Source: Chitinophaga sp. XS-30
GTDB lineage: Bacteria; Bacteroidota; Bacteroidia; Chitinophagales; Chitinophagaceae
Length of the DNA: 64,000 nt
Assembly: GCF_008086345.1 (NCBI RefSeq)
Contig: NZ_CP043006.1
Coordinates: 1,610,032-1,674,031, forward strand
Direction of reading: 5' to 3'
The notes beneath the pieces were generated by a model that did no database searches, was not told the origin of the DNA, and was given only the letters and a program-made list of their open reading frames with translations. Position numbers and translations under genes: made by a program. Of this stretch, positions 42,254-52,900 are shown in pieces (position 1 is the first letter of the stretch; every line of letters starts with the position of its first letter).

Positions 42254-43489
42254 TCAGATCAGGTGGGTCAGCAGCCCGTCACGCAGCTTGGGCTCAAACC
42301 AGGTGGATTTGGGGGGCATGACGTTCCCGCTGTCCGCAATGTCGAACAATTGCTGGATCGTTACGGGGTACAGGGCGAAGGCTACTTTCATCTCGCCGCC
42401 GTCCACTCTTTTTACCAGTTCGCCCAGTCCGCGGATGCCGCCAACGAAGTCGATACGCCTGTCCGTCCGCGGGTCTTTGATGCCCAGCAGCTTGTCCAGC
42501 ACATTATTTTGCAGGATGGTCACATCCAGGATGCCGATGGGATCGGTGGTATAAGTGCCTTCCCGCGCCACGAGGCGGTACCAGGTCCCTTCCAGGTACA
42601 TGCTGAATTCATGCATCATGGATGGCCGCTGTTCATGGTGGCCCACGGCTTCAACAGTAAAATCATACTCCAGGCTGGAGATGAATTCCTCTTTGCTGAG
42701 GCCGTTCAGGTCTTTTACCAGGCGGTTATAGTCCAGTATCACCAGCTGGCTGGCCGGGAAAATGGTGGTCAGGAAATAGTTCAGGTTGGCGCCGCTGTGA
42801 ATATCTTCTCCCGAAGCTTTCTGCACCAGCGCGGCGGAGGCGGCGCGGTGATGGCCGTCGGCAATGTAGGTAGCCGGAACCTTTTCTTCGAACAGCCGGG
42901 ATATCTCATCGCCTGCGCCGGCTTCGTCCACTACCCAGATCGTGTGGGAAATGCCGTCTTCCGCCGTGAAATCGTACACGGGAGCATGCTGTTGCTGCCA
43001 TTGGTCGATGATGGTGTTCAATTCAGGCACATCATCATAAGCGAGGAACACGTTCCCCGTTTGCGCGCGGGTGGCGGTAATGTGATTGATACGGTCCAGC
43101 TCTTTATCCGGGCGGGTGAATTCGTGTTTTTTGATGATGCCGTTGTTATAGTCATCGATCGATGACGCACATACCAGGCCTGTCTGGGAACGGCCGTCCA
43201 TCACCAGTTTATAGATATAGTAACAGGGCGTCTCTTCATGGAACAGTGTGCCGCTTTCCCGCAGCTGCTGCAGATTTTCGGCGGCTTTGGCATACACTTC
43301 ATCGCTGTGTACGTCCGTACCTTCCGGCAGATCGATCTCGGATTTTGATACGTGATAGAAGGAGTGCGGGTTACCGGCAGCTTCTGCGGCTGCTTCTCTG
43401 GAATTCAGTACATCGTAAGGCTTCGCGGCTACCTGTTTTGCCAGGGCCGGCTGTGGACGTAATGCGCGGAACGGTTTGATGATTGCCAT
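42254..43489 (-). CDS. DUF1015 family protein
   Basis: 411 residues of the DUF1015 family. Typical stretches are FRALRPQPALAKQVAAKPYD at the N-terminus, NPHSFYHVSKSE, and YIADGHHRAASAALV in the middle. The family is common in bacteria and often lies beside serC and serA, which suggests a link to serine metabolism, but no reaction is established to my knowledge. It follows serC by 185 bases and a terminator, so it may have its own promoter. Confidence 0.9.
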   Translation of the reverse strand: MAIIKPFRALRPQPALAKQVAAKPYDVLNSREAAAEAAGNPHSFYHVSKSEIDLPEGTDVHSDEVYAKAAENLQQLRESGTLFHEETPCYYIYKLVMDGRSQTGLVCASSIDDYNNGIIKKHEFTRPDKELDRINHITATRAQTGNVFLAYDDVPELNTIIDQWQQQHAPVYDFTAEDGISHTIWVVDEAGAGDEISRLFEEKVPATYIADGHHRAASAALVQKASGEDIHSGANLNYFLTTIFPASQLVILDYNRLVKDLNGLSKEEFISSLEYDFTVEAVGHHEQRPSMMHEFSMYLEGTWYRLVAREGTYTTDPIGILDVTILQNNVLDKLLGIKDPRTDRRIDFVGGIRGLGELVKRVDGGEMKVAFALYPVTIQQLFDIADSGNVMPPKSTWFEPKLRDGLLTHLI

Positions 43490-43620
43490 GATCGTATAGT
43501 TTCAGTTAAGAGGCGTAAAAATAGTAAAACGAGCGGGGTATAAAGAAAAGTAGGGGTTAAAATGTGAAAAGCAACCTGGGGGGAGGGGAACTGCTGAACG
43601 GGAAACACAGGCCTGCGGTA

Positions 43621-43654
43621 AAATAAGAGAGGGTGCGCCTTGTGACGCACCCTC
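43621..43654 (-). terminator. Terminator after serC
   Basis: GAGGGTGCG (43646-43654 on minus) pairs perfectly with CGCACCCTC (43629-43637) around an 8-base loop, followed by TCTTATTT. It lies 20 bases after the serC stop. Confidence 0.85.
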
Positions 43655-43674
43655 GTATATAATATTTTGTTATG

Positions 43675-44745
43675 TTATGCTTTCTTGAGTGAGAAGAATT
43701 TCATGGCTTCCACCATTACTTCCACACTTTCCAAAGGCAGCGCATTGTACAGGGATGCCCGGAAACCGCCGGACAGGCGATGGCCTTTGATGCCAACGAT
43801 ATCTTCTTTCTTGCAGAATTTCAGGAATTCTTCTTCCAGCTCCGGTTTGTCTATCGTAAAGGTAACGTTCATCCGGCTGCGGTCTTCTTTCACTACATTT
43901 CCGCGGAACAGCGGGTTATGGTCGATCTCGTCGTACAGGAGCGCGGCTTTTTTATTGTTGATCTTTTCGATAGCGGCTACGCCACCCTGGCCTTTCAGCC
44001 AGCGGAGGGTGAGCATGGTGATGTACACGGCGAATACCGGCGGTGTGTTCAGCATGGAGCCGTTTTCGATATGCAGCCGGTAATCCAGTATGGAGGGGAT
44101 CTTGCGGGTCACCTTGCCCAGCATGCTCTTCCTTACGGCTACCATGGTGGCGCCCGCGGCGCCCATGTTCTTCTGCACGCCGGCATAGATCAGGGCAAAG
44201 CGGTTAAAATCCATCTGGCGGCTGAGTATATCGGAACTCATATCGGCGATCAATGGCACATCTGTATCCGGTATCGTTTGCCACTGTGTACCATAAATGG
44301 TGTTATTGGTGGTGATATGCAGGTATTTGGCTTGCTGGGGTACCGTAAACTGCTTCGGGATGTGATGGTAATTCGTTTCTTTGGAGCTGGCAATAACATC
44401 TACATAACCAAACTGTTTGGCCTCCTTGATGGCTTTGTTGGACCACACGCCGGTGTCAATATAGGCAGCTGTTTCACCGCTGTCCAGCAGATTCATCGGG
44501 ACCTGCATGAATTCGGTGGTAGCGCCTCCGTGAAGGAACAGCACTTCAAAGTCGTCATCCAGTTGCATAAGCTCCCGGGTGAGACTGCGCGCTTCTTCCA
44601 TCACGGCGGTGAATTGCTCCGTGCGGTGTCCTATTTCGAGGATGGACATTCCCGTGCCGTCAAAGTCAATCAGCGCTTTGCTGGCTTTGTACAGCACTTC
44701 GTTTGGTAATACAGAAGGACCTGCATTAAAGTTGTGCACCTTCAT
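43675..44745 (-). CDS. serC: Phosphoserine aminotransferase
   Basis: 356 residues from the ATG at 44743-44745, giving MKVHNFNAGPSVLP, the known start of the family; an upstream ATG adds 12 unlikely residues. The PLP-binding Lys is in ALIYAGVQKNMGAAG, and FLHGGATTEFMQVPMN and GFRASLYNALPLESV are conserved. It converts 3-phosphohydroxypyruvate and glutamate to phosphoserine in serine synthesis. In many Bacteroidota serA follows directly; here the next gene is DUF1015 and no serA is in the window. Confidence 0.96.
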   Translation of the reverse strand: MKVHNFNAGPSVLPNEVLYKASKALIDFDGTGMSILEIGHRTEQFTAVMEEARSLTRELMQLDDDFEVLFLHGGATTEFMQVPMNLLDSGETAAYIDTGVWSNKAIKEAKQFGYVDVIASSKETNYHHIPKQFTVPQQAKYLHITTNNTIYGTQWQTIPDTDVPLIADMSSDILSRQMDFNRFALIYAGVQKNMGAAGATMVAVRKSMLGKVTRKIPSILDYRLHIENGSMLNTPPVFAVYITMLTLRWLKGQGGVAAIEKINNKKAALLYDEIDHNPLFRGNVVKEDRSRMNVTFTIDKPELEEEFLKFCKKEDIVGIKGHRLSGGFRASLYNALPLESVEVMVEAMKFFSLKKA

Positions 44746-44916
44746 GTTGCGATCTAAATTGAATACGTTTTCTTGTTCCACTTTCTATGGTTTTTCGAAG
44801 GAATTTGGTAAAAAATCGCGGTTGCAATGTAAAACCGGAAGGATTGGTCAGTGAGGACAGGTTAAAAGACAGATAGAGGGACAAATATAATCCTTCTTTG
44901 TCAATTCTTAAAATTC

Positions 44917-45885
44917 TTAATGTTCCCTCCCAAATATTTTCCCCTGCTGCCAGAGACTGTCCATCTGCCGTAATGCTTCCTGTTCCTGTACTGTGGGCGA
45001 TCCCGGCGCCAATGTGGCCAGGGACGGCTGCCCGGCGTCCGCCCAGGCGGTGTACCAGCAGGCTGCCACGGCAGCGATGGAACCCCGCATGCGGCGCTCC
45101 ACCATATCGCCCAGCAAGGCCTGGTAGGCCCGGGTATATTCCGAGGAATAATTCCTGACCAGTACCCCTTTCCGTATCTCGTAGGCATACCGCCGGTCTG
45201 CCGGGAAACTCAGGCTCAGCTGCTTTTCCAGCCACAACACGGTATCCGACGCCCTGGCGCTTTCCCCGATCACCTGCCAGGCAAATGCCCGGAAGTCCCG
45301 GATGTAGGCCGCGCGGCCGGTCCAGTAATCAAACCGGCTGTCCGCCAGCAGCTCCGGGATGCGCGATTCCCACAGCCCGTGGATCCCGTGCTGCCCCGTG
45401 AATTGCCCGTTGTGGTTGGAGCAGGCATGCAGCGGCACATGCGCATCGGCCATGTAATGCCCCAGCTCGGCCGATAACCGCAGGATACGCGGCCCGTCGC
45501 CCGCCAGAAATGCCTTTGTGAGCTGTGCCATCATCCGTTCCAGGTGCCAGGGCAGCATGCCGTAGCGCTGCAGCGTGTCCGCGGTGAACTTTTCCACCGC
45601 CTGCGGCCAGGTGCGCGGGATGTTGAGGAAGCCGTAATGGTCCACATCCAGGTAATGCCTCGGGCCCTCTTCCGGTATCATATACCGTCTCTTGTCAGGC
45701 GCGGTGGACTGCTGCATGATGTACTCGATATGCGGTTTGTACAACACCATCATTTCCGGCGGAAGGGAGAACACGGCCAGCCGGTTGATCCGTTCATGCC
45801 CGAAGAATCCCCAGGCCCGGGATGGCGAACGTAAAAGAAAGAGCGCTGCCAGCACTAATGCTGCGGTTTTGAACAATGGATGCAT
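44917..45885 (-). CDS. Zinc-dependent phospholipase C / S1-P1 nuclease-like protein
   Basis: 322 residues with a signal peptide ending at SRAWGFFGHERIN; cleavage before the Trp would leave an N-terminal Trp as first zinc ligand, the rule in this superfamily. Other likely ligands are in RHYLDVDHYG, GHYMADAHVPLHAC and HGLWE. The enzyme would act in the periplasm or outside the cell on phospholipids or nucleic acids; the sequence does not say which. The gene stands alone, 171 bases upstream of serC. Confidence 0.85.
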   Translation of the reverse strand: MHPLFKTAALVLAALFLLRSPSRAWGFFGHERINRLAVFSLPPEMMVLYKPHIEYIMQQSTAPDKRRYMIPEEGPRHYLDVDHYGFLNIPRTWPQAVEKFTADTLQRYGMLPWHLERMMAQLTKAFLAGDGPRILRLSAELGHYMADAHVPLHACSNHNGQFTGQHGIHGLWESRIPELLADSRFDYWTGRAAYIRDFRAFAWQVIGESARASDTVLWLEKQLSLSFPADRRYAYEIRKGVLVRNYSSEYTRAYQALLGDMVERRMRGSIAAVAACWYTAWADAGQPSLATLAPGSPTVQEQEALRQMDSLWQQGKIFGREH

Positions 45886-45974
45886 CGGTAAAAATTATGG
45901 ATGCAAATTCGGATTTATTTCAGCAGTTTGATCATGCCGTTTGATGTATCGCATTCATTTCGGATGACTGCAGA

Positions 45975-46619
45975 TCATCGGCCTGGTTCAACCGGTTGCG
46001 CCGGCATTTCCGTGATATGTGTCACCCCGCCGGACACCGCGAATTTCATGGCCTCACCGGCGGAAATATTGGTCAGCGGCCGCACTTTTTCCTGCCGCAC
46101 AATGAACACCTTGCCCGTGATCGCATAGGCATGCGGCACATACACCGCCAGGAAACCCTCCAGTCCCAGGCTTTTCACATCTTTCTGGGTAATGAACCCC
46201 ATCTCCCAGACATCCTCCCCGTACACATTCACCAGCACCGGATGATCGAACTTCTTCTTTTCCCCCACAAAGGCATCGAAAACATCCTTCACCGAGGAAT
46301 AAATATATTTAATAAAAGGTGTGCGCTCCAGGATATGATCGAACATATCTATCAACCGCCCGACGATGAAGGAGGAACTCACGTAGCCGACAAATATGAT
46401 GAGTATCAATACGATAGCAAATCCCACCCCCTGGTAGCGCAGGAAATTCATCGGGTGATTGGTGGGGATCAGGTCCCGCGGCAGCAGGTTGTCGATCGTG
46501 ATAAAGCCCCAGTACAGCGTAAACGCCGTGATGCCGATCGGGGCCAGGATCAGCAGACCCTGGAAGAAGTAGCGCAGTATCCGGGAGACCAGCACCTTGA
46601 ATCGCAGTTTTGGAGACAT
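45975..46619 (-). CDS. DUF502 membrane protein
   Basis: 214 residues with two transmembrane helices (FQGLLILAPIGITAFTLYWG and VGFAIVLILIIFVGYVSS). Between and after them is the DUF502 signature: HILERTPFIKYIYSSVKDVF, FVGEKKKFDHPVLVNVYG, and LAVYVPHAYAITGKVFIV. The soluble C-terminal part probably faces the cytoplasm. The function in bacteria is unknown; plant relatives (COV1) are needed for vascular patterning. Divergent from the TetR-efflux operon. Confidence 0.9.
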   Translation of the reverse strand: MSPKLRFKVLVSRILRYFFQGLLILAPIGITAFTLYWGFITIDNLLPRDLIPTNHPMNFLRYQGVGFAIVLILIIFVGYVSSSFIVGRLIDMFDHILERTPFIKYIYSSVKDVFDAFVGEKKKFDHPVLVNVYGEDVWEMGFITQKDVKSLGLEGFLAVYVPHAYAITGKVFIVRQEKVRPLTNISAGEAMKFAVSGGVTHITEMPAQPVEPGR

Positions 46620-46730
46620 ATATAGACAGGATATTGAGCGCTAAAGGTACGGAATACAGGGCTTTTACTGCCGGTTACCCCCAAAAGTGATGACGAACCG
46701 CATTTATCATAAAATTCAAAAAATAACTAC

Positions 46731-46768
46731 TGGAAACTTTGGCGGTTTAAATAGTTTCCATAGTTTTG
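46731..46768 (+). promoter_or_regulatory. Promoter and palindromic operator of the TetR-RND operon
   Basis: TTTG (46738-46741), exactly 19 bases, then TAGTTTTG (46761-46768) form a perfect Bacteroidota promoter 20 bases before the tetR ATG. TGGAAACT (46731-46738) and AGTTTCCA (46753-46760) are perfect inverted copies that cover the -33 box and the spacer. A repressor bound there would block RNA polymerase, so this is the likely self-control site of the TetR protein. Confidence 0.8.
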
Positions 46769-46788
46769 ACCCTGTATTAAAATAGCTA

Positions 46789-47400
46789 ATGGAAGTACAA
46801 GAGCGAATCCTGGACACGGCGTTTCACCTTTTCCGCCAGTATGGCACCCGTTCCATCACGATGGACGATATTGCCGTACGGATGGGTATATCCAAAAAGA
46901 CCCTGTACGCGCATTTTGCGGATAAAAGCGATCTGGTGATGAATGTGATGGACCGGCACCTGAAGCTGATGCAGGCACAATGCATCGAAAGCAGGACGCA
47001 GGCAAAGGATGCTGTGGAGGAATTGTTCCTGGTGATGAAAATGCTGGAGGAAAGGCTGCGGAATATGAACCCCGTGGCCATGATGGACCTCCAGAAATTC
47101 CATGCGAAGGCCTTCCGGCTATTTGAGGACCACAAGAATGTGTTCATGCTGGACATGGTCCGGCAGAACCTGCAGCGCGGCATTGAGGAGGGATTATTCC
47201 GGCCGGACCTGGAGCTGGATATCCTGGCGCATTTCCGTACGGCTTCGGCCATGTTCTGCTTCCAGCCCGAACTGTTCCCCATGAACGGTTATGATATGAC
47301 GAAAGTGCAGCGGGTGCTCCTGGAACATTTTCTTTACGGCGTAGCCACACTGAAAGGATATAAAGAGATAGAAAAATACAAAAACGAAAGATTACCCTAA
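46789..47400 (+). CDS. TetR/AcrR-family transcriptional repressor
   Basis: 203 residues. The N-terminal helix-turn-helix is typical (TMDDIAVRMGISKKTLYAHF, about residues 24-43), followed by an all-helical ligand-binding domain. It is the first gene of a run with the outer membrane channel, adaptor and RND pump, starting 16 bases before the next. The palindrome in its promoter supports autorepression. The inducer is unknown; most such regulators sense the drugs or lipids exported by their pump. Confidence 0.93.
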   Translation: MEVQERILDTAFHLFRQYGTRSITMDDIAVRMGISKKTLYAHFADKSDLVMNVMDRHLKLMQAQCIESRTQAKDAVEELFLVMKMLEERLRNMNPVAMMDLQKFHAKAFRLFEDHKNVFMLDMVRQNLQRGIEEGLFRPDLELDILAHFRTASAMFCFQPELFPMNGYDMTKVQRVLLEHFLYGVATLKGYKEIEKYKNERLP

Positions 47401-47416
47401 ATAAATACTGAGAATT

Positions 47417-48778
47417 ATGCACTTTAAATGGAAGCTCATCGCTCTCACGGGCACGATGATGCAATTTTTAACCTACGCTTATGCTCAGCAGCAACCGGAT
47501 CCCGGAACGACCATGCGGTTTTCGGCAAAGCAGGCGGTGGATTATGCACTGGCAAACCAGTACGCCGTCCGTAATGCGAGACTGGACGAGCTGAAGCAGC
47601 TGGCCATCAACAAAGAAGTGAGCGGCCTTGCGCTGCCGCAGGTTTCTGCATCCGGTACGTTCCAGGACAACCCGATCATTCAGAAACAATTGCTGGATGC
47701 GTCCAACTTCGACACTTCCGCTCCCAAAGGCACGCTCGTTCCCTTCGAATTCGGCCTGAAATACAATGCTCTCGGTACCGTGAACGTCAACCAGGTGCTG
47801 TTCGACCCCAGCGTGCTGGTGGCGCTGCAAGCCAGGAAAACACTGGAAGAACTGGCCCACAGAGGGATCAAAAAAGCCGAAGTGGATGTAAAAGCAGAAG
47901 TCTATAAAGCCTATTATAATGTTGTGGCGGCGGATAAAGCCCTGTCCATTCTCCAGGAGAACATCACGCGCATGCGCAAATCCCTGGACGAAACCCGGGA
48001 GATCTACAAGAACGGACTGGTAGAGAAACTGGATGTGGACAGGCTCGTTGTGCAGATGAATAACCTCACCACCCAGGAAGTAAGCCTGCGGAATCTTCGT
48101 GATGTGGGCATAGCCGCCCTGAAATACCAGATGGGCATGCCCATTAAACAACCGCTGGAACTGACGGATACCCTCAGCACCGATGAGATCAAATCCGTAC
48201 TGGTAGAAAACGAATCCTTTGTGTACCAGAGCCGCGTGGAATACATGCTGCTCGAATCGCAGAAGAAAGCGAACGAGTATAACCTGAAACGGTATAAGCT
48301 GCAGGCGCTGCCTACACTGTCCGCTTTTGGCACCGGCGGCATATCCCGGCAAAGCAACCAGTTCGATTATTTCCAGTCTGAATTATGGTATGGCTATACC
48401 TCATGGGGCCTCAATCTTTCCATTCCCATCTTCTCCGGCATGCAACGCAGAAGGAAAGTGGACCAGGCATGGATAGACGTGAAGAAATCGGAACTGGACC
48501 TGGAGAATATGCGGAATGTCATCGATCTGGACCAGGTACAATCAGCCACCACGCTGCGCAACAATATCAAAACACTGGAAAGCCAGGAAGAAAATATGCA
48601 GCTGGCGCAGGAAGTGATGCGGATGACGGACATCAAATACAAGGAAGGTGTTGGCTCCAGCCTGGAAGTGATCACCGCGGAAACTTCCCTGCTCACCGCA
48701 CAGAACAACTATTTCTCGGCACTGTTCGAGGCTATGGTATCCCGTATTGATTATCTTAAAGCATACGGCAAACTCTAA
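47417..48778 (+). CDS. TolC-family outer membrane efflux protein
   Basis: 453 residues with signal peptide (LIALTGTMMQFLTYAYAQ). Two long helical-hairpin halves follow the TolC duplication: ALANQYAVRNARLDELKQLA and later LESQKKANEYNLKRYKLQAL; the C-terminal LTAQNNYFSALFEAMVSRID is the usual ending. It forms the trimeric exit duct of the tripartite pump. It lies 36 bases before the adaptor gene. Confidence 0.93.
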   Translation: MHFKWKLIALTGTMMQFLTYAYAQQQPDPGTTMRFSAKQAVDYALANQYAVRNARLDELKQLAINKEVSGLALPQVSASGTFQDNPIIQKQLLDASNFDTSAPKGTLVPFEFGLKYNALGTVNVNQVLFDPSVLVALQARKTLEELAHRGIKKAEVDVKAEVYKAYYNVVAADKALSILQENITRMRKSLDETREIYKNGLVEKLDVDRLVVQMNNLTTQEVSLRNLRDVGIAALKYQMGMPIKQPLELTDTLSTDEIKSVLVENESFVYQSRVEYMLLESQKKANEYNLKRYKLQALPTLSAFGTGGISRQSNQFDYFQSELWYGYTSWGLNLSIPIFSGMQRRRKVDQAWIDVKKSELDLENMRNVIDLDQVQSATTLRNNIKTLESQEENMQLAQEVMRMTDIKYKEGVGSSLEVITAETSLLTAQNNYFSALFEAMVSRIDYLKAYGKL

Positions 48779-48814
48779 TCATCAACTATTACATCTGCCT
48801 AAATCCATCATATC

Positions 48815-49924
48815 ATGACCAGAAAATATTTCACGCTTCCATTGATCACTTTAATCCTGGCTGCCTGCGGCGGTGAGGGCGGCAACAAGGCTGAGCAGCT
48901 GCAGAAGCTGAAACAGGAGAAAACCGCACTGGACCAGAAGATCACAGCGCTGGAAAAAGAACTGAAAGCCGGTGATTCTTCCGTGAAAATGAAAACCGTG
49001 ACCATTGCCCCGCTGGAGACGACAACTTTTGAACATTATCTCGATATACAGGGCCAGGTTGACGCCCGGGAGAACGTAAATGTTTCCCCCCAGCAACCGG
49101 GCATCATCAAATCCATCCTCGTGCGGGAAGGCCAGCAGGTCTCCAAAGGCCAAACGCTCGCCCAGCTGGATAACCAGGTGCTGCGGGCCAGCATTGCGGA
49201 ACTGCAGACAAGGATAGACCTGGCCAAGATCATGTACGAAAAGCAGGAGAATCTCTGGAAACAGCAGATCGGTTCCGAAGTGCAGTACCTCAATGCTAAA
49301 AACCAGTACGAAAGCCTGCTGAAAAGCAAGAAAACGATGGAAGAACAGGCAGACCTGACCCGTATCACCTCTCCCATCAACGGTACTGTGGATGCCGTGA
49401 TCGCCAAACTGGGCGACAATGCCGCTCCGGGAATGCCTGCATTCCGCGTGGTGAACAGCACCAACCTCCGGGTAGTGGCCAATATCGCAGAATCCTTTGG
49501 CGGCCGCGTAAAAACGGGAGATGAAGTGATCCTGTCCTTCCCGGATATCAATAAAGAGATCCGCACCCGCATCGGCTTCGCTTCCAAAGTAATTGATCCG
49601 CTAAGCCGTACCATCAATGTGGAAATACCGCTGAAGGCCGACAAGGATATCCGCCCGAACATGATCGTCCGGCTGCGCATTGTGGATTATAAGGCAAATG
49701 ATGCCATCGTTATACCGGTAAGCGTGATACAGTACTCCATGGGAAAACCGTATGTGCTGACCGTAAAAGGCCAGGGCAAAGAATTGCAGGCCGTAAGGAA
49801 GAATATTGAAATGGGGCGTACCTATAATGATAAAGCAGAGGTGAAGTCCGGCCTTACCGCCGGTGAAAGGATCATTACAACCGGCTTCCAGGGACTGAAC
49901 AACGACGATTACGTGAAATTGTAA
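48815..49924 (+). CDS. RND efflux periplasmic adaptor lipoprotein
   Basis: 369 residues. The lipobox is LILAACGGE (Cys18 region). A Lys/Glu coiled coil follows immediately, then the lipoyl half-motif VSPQQPGIIKSILVREGQQV, a helical hairpin (RIDLAKIMYEKQENLWKQQI), the second half (LTRITSPINGTVDAVIAK) and beta-barrel and membrane-proximal domains. It joins the inner membrane pump to the TolC-like channel. The extra coiled coil right after the lipid anchor is longer than in AcrA. Confidence 0.93.
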   Translation: MTRKYFTLPLITLILAACGGEGGNKAEQLQKLKQEKTALDQKITALEKELKAGDSSVKMKTVTIAPLETTTFEHYLDIQGQVDARENVNVSPQQPGIIKSILVREGQQVSKGQTLAQLDNQVLRASIAELQTRIDLAKIMYEKQENLWKQQIGSEVQYLNAKNQYESLLKSKKTMEEQADLTRITSPINGTVDAVIAKLGDNAAPGMPAFRVVNSTNLRVVANIAESFGGRVKTGDEVILSFPDINKEIRTRIGFASKVIDPLSRTINVEIPLKADKDIRPNMIVRLRIVDYKANDAIVIPVSVIQYSMGKPYVLTVKGQGKELQAVRKNIEMGRTYNDKAEVKSGLTAGERIITTGFQGLNNDDYVKL

Positions 49925-49958
49925 ATGGCGTAGTGCAACCCAATTAAAAAATTACCCA

Positions 49959-52900
49959 ATGAAGGACTTAGAAAAAGAATTTAAACCTACCAGTTGGTCG
50001 ATCGATAACAAGGTGAGCATCTATGTGATCACCATTATCATCTCCATTGCAGGTATCTTATCCTATCAGGCGCTGCCCAAGGAACAGTTCCCGGAAGTAG
50101 TATTCCCGCAATTCTATATCAGCACAGTGTACGACGGCACTTCCCCGGAAGACATGGAAACGCTGATCACCAAGCCCATCGAGAAAAAGCTGAAATCCAT
50201 CTCCGGCGTAAAGAAAATATCCAGCAGTTCCGTACAGGATTACTCCGCGATCAATATTGAATTCGATGCGGACCAGGATATTGAAGCGGCCCGGCAGGAA
50301 GTGCGTGAAAAAGTGGATGAGGCCAAAAGCGAACTGCCCTCGGACCTGGAGGATGATCCGCAGATCATCAAGATAGATGTGTCCCAGATCCCCATCATGA
50401 ACGTGAACCTGAGCGGTGATTTCGACCTGCAGACCCTGAAAAAGTATGCGGATGATATGCAGGACCGTATTGAATCGCTGAACGAGATCACCCGTGTGGA
50501 TATTGTGGGCGCACTCGAAAGAGAGATACAGATCAACCTGGACAAATACAAGATGGAAGCGGCCCGGGTGAGCTTTGAAGATGTGATCGGCGCCGTAGCT
50601 AACGAGAACAGGACCGTGACCGGTGGTCTCGTGTCCATGAACGGACAGAAACGTACACTCAGTGTGAAAGGGGAATATAAAGACCCCCTGAAGATCCGCG
50701 ACATCGTGATCCGCAGCGCTTCCGGCTCCGTGGTGTATCTCCGCGATATCGCGGAAGTAGTGGACGGCTTTGAAGAACAGGAAAGTTATGCCCGCCTGGA
50801 TGGTAAAAGCGTGATCACCCTGAACGTGATCAAACGAAGCGGTCAGAACCTGATCGATGCGTCAGACAAGATATTCAAGATCGTGGATGAAATGAAGGAA
50901 AGTACCCTTCCCAAAGGGCTTGATGTGACCATCACGGCAGACCAGTCCGAATCCACCCGCGTTACCCTGCACGATCTGATCAATACCATTATCATCGGGT
51001 TTATTCTCGTAACCTTTGTGTTGATGTTCTTCATGGGCGCCGTAAACGCGATCTTCGTGGCCGCATCTGTGCCCATCTCCATGTTCATTGCCTTCATCAT
51101 CATGCCCGGGCTCGGTTTTACCCTGAATATGATGGTGCTCTTCTCCTTCCTGCTCGCATTGGGTATTGTGGTGGATGATGCCATTGTGGTGATCGAGAAC
51201 GTGCATCGTATCTTCTATGAACGGAAGGACCTGGGGATCGTGAAAGCCGCGAAAATAGCGGCTGGCGAAGTATTCATGCCGGTGCTCTCCGGTACATTGA
51301 CGGTGCTGGCGCCTTTCGTGCCGCTGCTGTTCTGGCCGGGCATCATCGGTAGCTTCATGTACTTCCTGCCAATGACCCTCATCGTTACCCTGCTGGCCTC
51401 GCTGTTTGTGGCATACATCATCAACCCGGTGTTTGCGGTGGACTTTATGGACCGCCATGAAGGAGAGAACCATCCCAAACCGAAGTTTGACAGGAAGTTC
51501 AAAGTGCTCACCGCAGTTTTCTTCTTCGTTGCGCTTATCGGTTATATGAGCAGCTTCGGTGTAGGCAACTTCGTGGTATGCATTTACCTGCTCATTGTAC
51601 TGGAACGCTTCTGGCTGGGCGGTGTGGCGCGCAAGTTCCAGAATGGTTTCTGGCCGCGCGTGCAGAACAGGTACCGCCGCATCCTGAGCTGGTGCATCGT
51701 GGGATGGCGCCCGGTGAAAATATTGTTCGCTACCTTCGGGCTGCTGTTGTTCAGTATTATGATCACCGGTCTCCGCAACCCGAAAGTGGTGTTCTTCCCG
51801 CAGGCAGATCCCAACTTCATCTACGCATACATTGAACTGCCTATCGGTACAGATCAGAAATATACAGACTCCATCACCAATATCATCGAGCAACGCATCA
51901 CCAAGGTAGTGGACGGGAAAAATAACCCGCTCGTGAAATCCATTATCTCGAACGTAGCCGTTGGCGCAGGCGATCCTTCCCAGATGGACCTCAGCGTGCA
52001 GCCAAATAAAGGCAAGGTGACCGTAGCATTCGTGGAGTTCGCCAAACGTGACGGGCAGTCTACCGTAGAGTATCTGGACAAGATCCGTGATGCGGTAAAA
52101 GGTGTGCCTGGCGCAGACATCACCGTAGAGCAGGAACAAGGCGGGCCTCCCACCGGCAAACCGATCAACATCGAAATTTCCGGAGATGAGTTCGAACTGC
52201 TGGCTACTACATCCGAACGCATCAAACGTTACCTGGACAGCCTGCAGATAGGTGGGGTAGAAGAACTGAAGAGCGATTTCCAGAGCAATAAACCGGAGAT
52301 CATCGTCAACATAGACCGGGAAAGGGCCAACAGGGAAGGGATATCCACCGTGCAGATCCAGAACGCTATCAGGATAGCGCAGTACGGCGTAGAAGCGTCC
52401 AAATTCCGTGATCCGGAAGATGATTATCCCATCAGGGTAAGGCTGAAGGAAGATCAGCGCAACAACATCAACACGCTGATGAACCTGCAGATCACTTACC
52501 GGGATATGAACATGGGCGGACAGATACGCCAGGTGCCTTTGAGCGCCGTAGCGGATATCGAATACTCCAACACCTACGCCGGCATCAAACACATTGATGA
52601 AAAACGCGTAGTGACCTTATATTCCAACATCCTCACCGGTTACAACGCCAATGAGGTAGTAGCCGCCATCACCCAGGCAGTACAGGAATTCAGCCCGCCG
52701 GACGGCATCACCGTAAAAATGACCGGTGAGCAGGAAGACCAGCTGGAGACCATGAACTTCCTGTTGATGGCAATGCTGGGAGCAGTAGGCCTGATCTTCA
52801 TGATCATGGTAGCACAGTTCAATTCCGTTGGCCGTGCGCTGGTGATCTTCCTGGAGATACTGTTCAGTATCATTGGCGTGTTCCTGGGCTTTGCGATATT

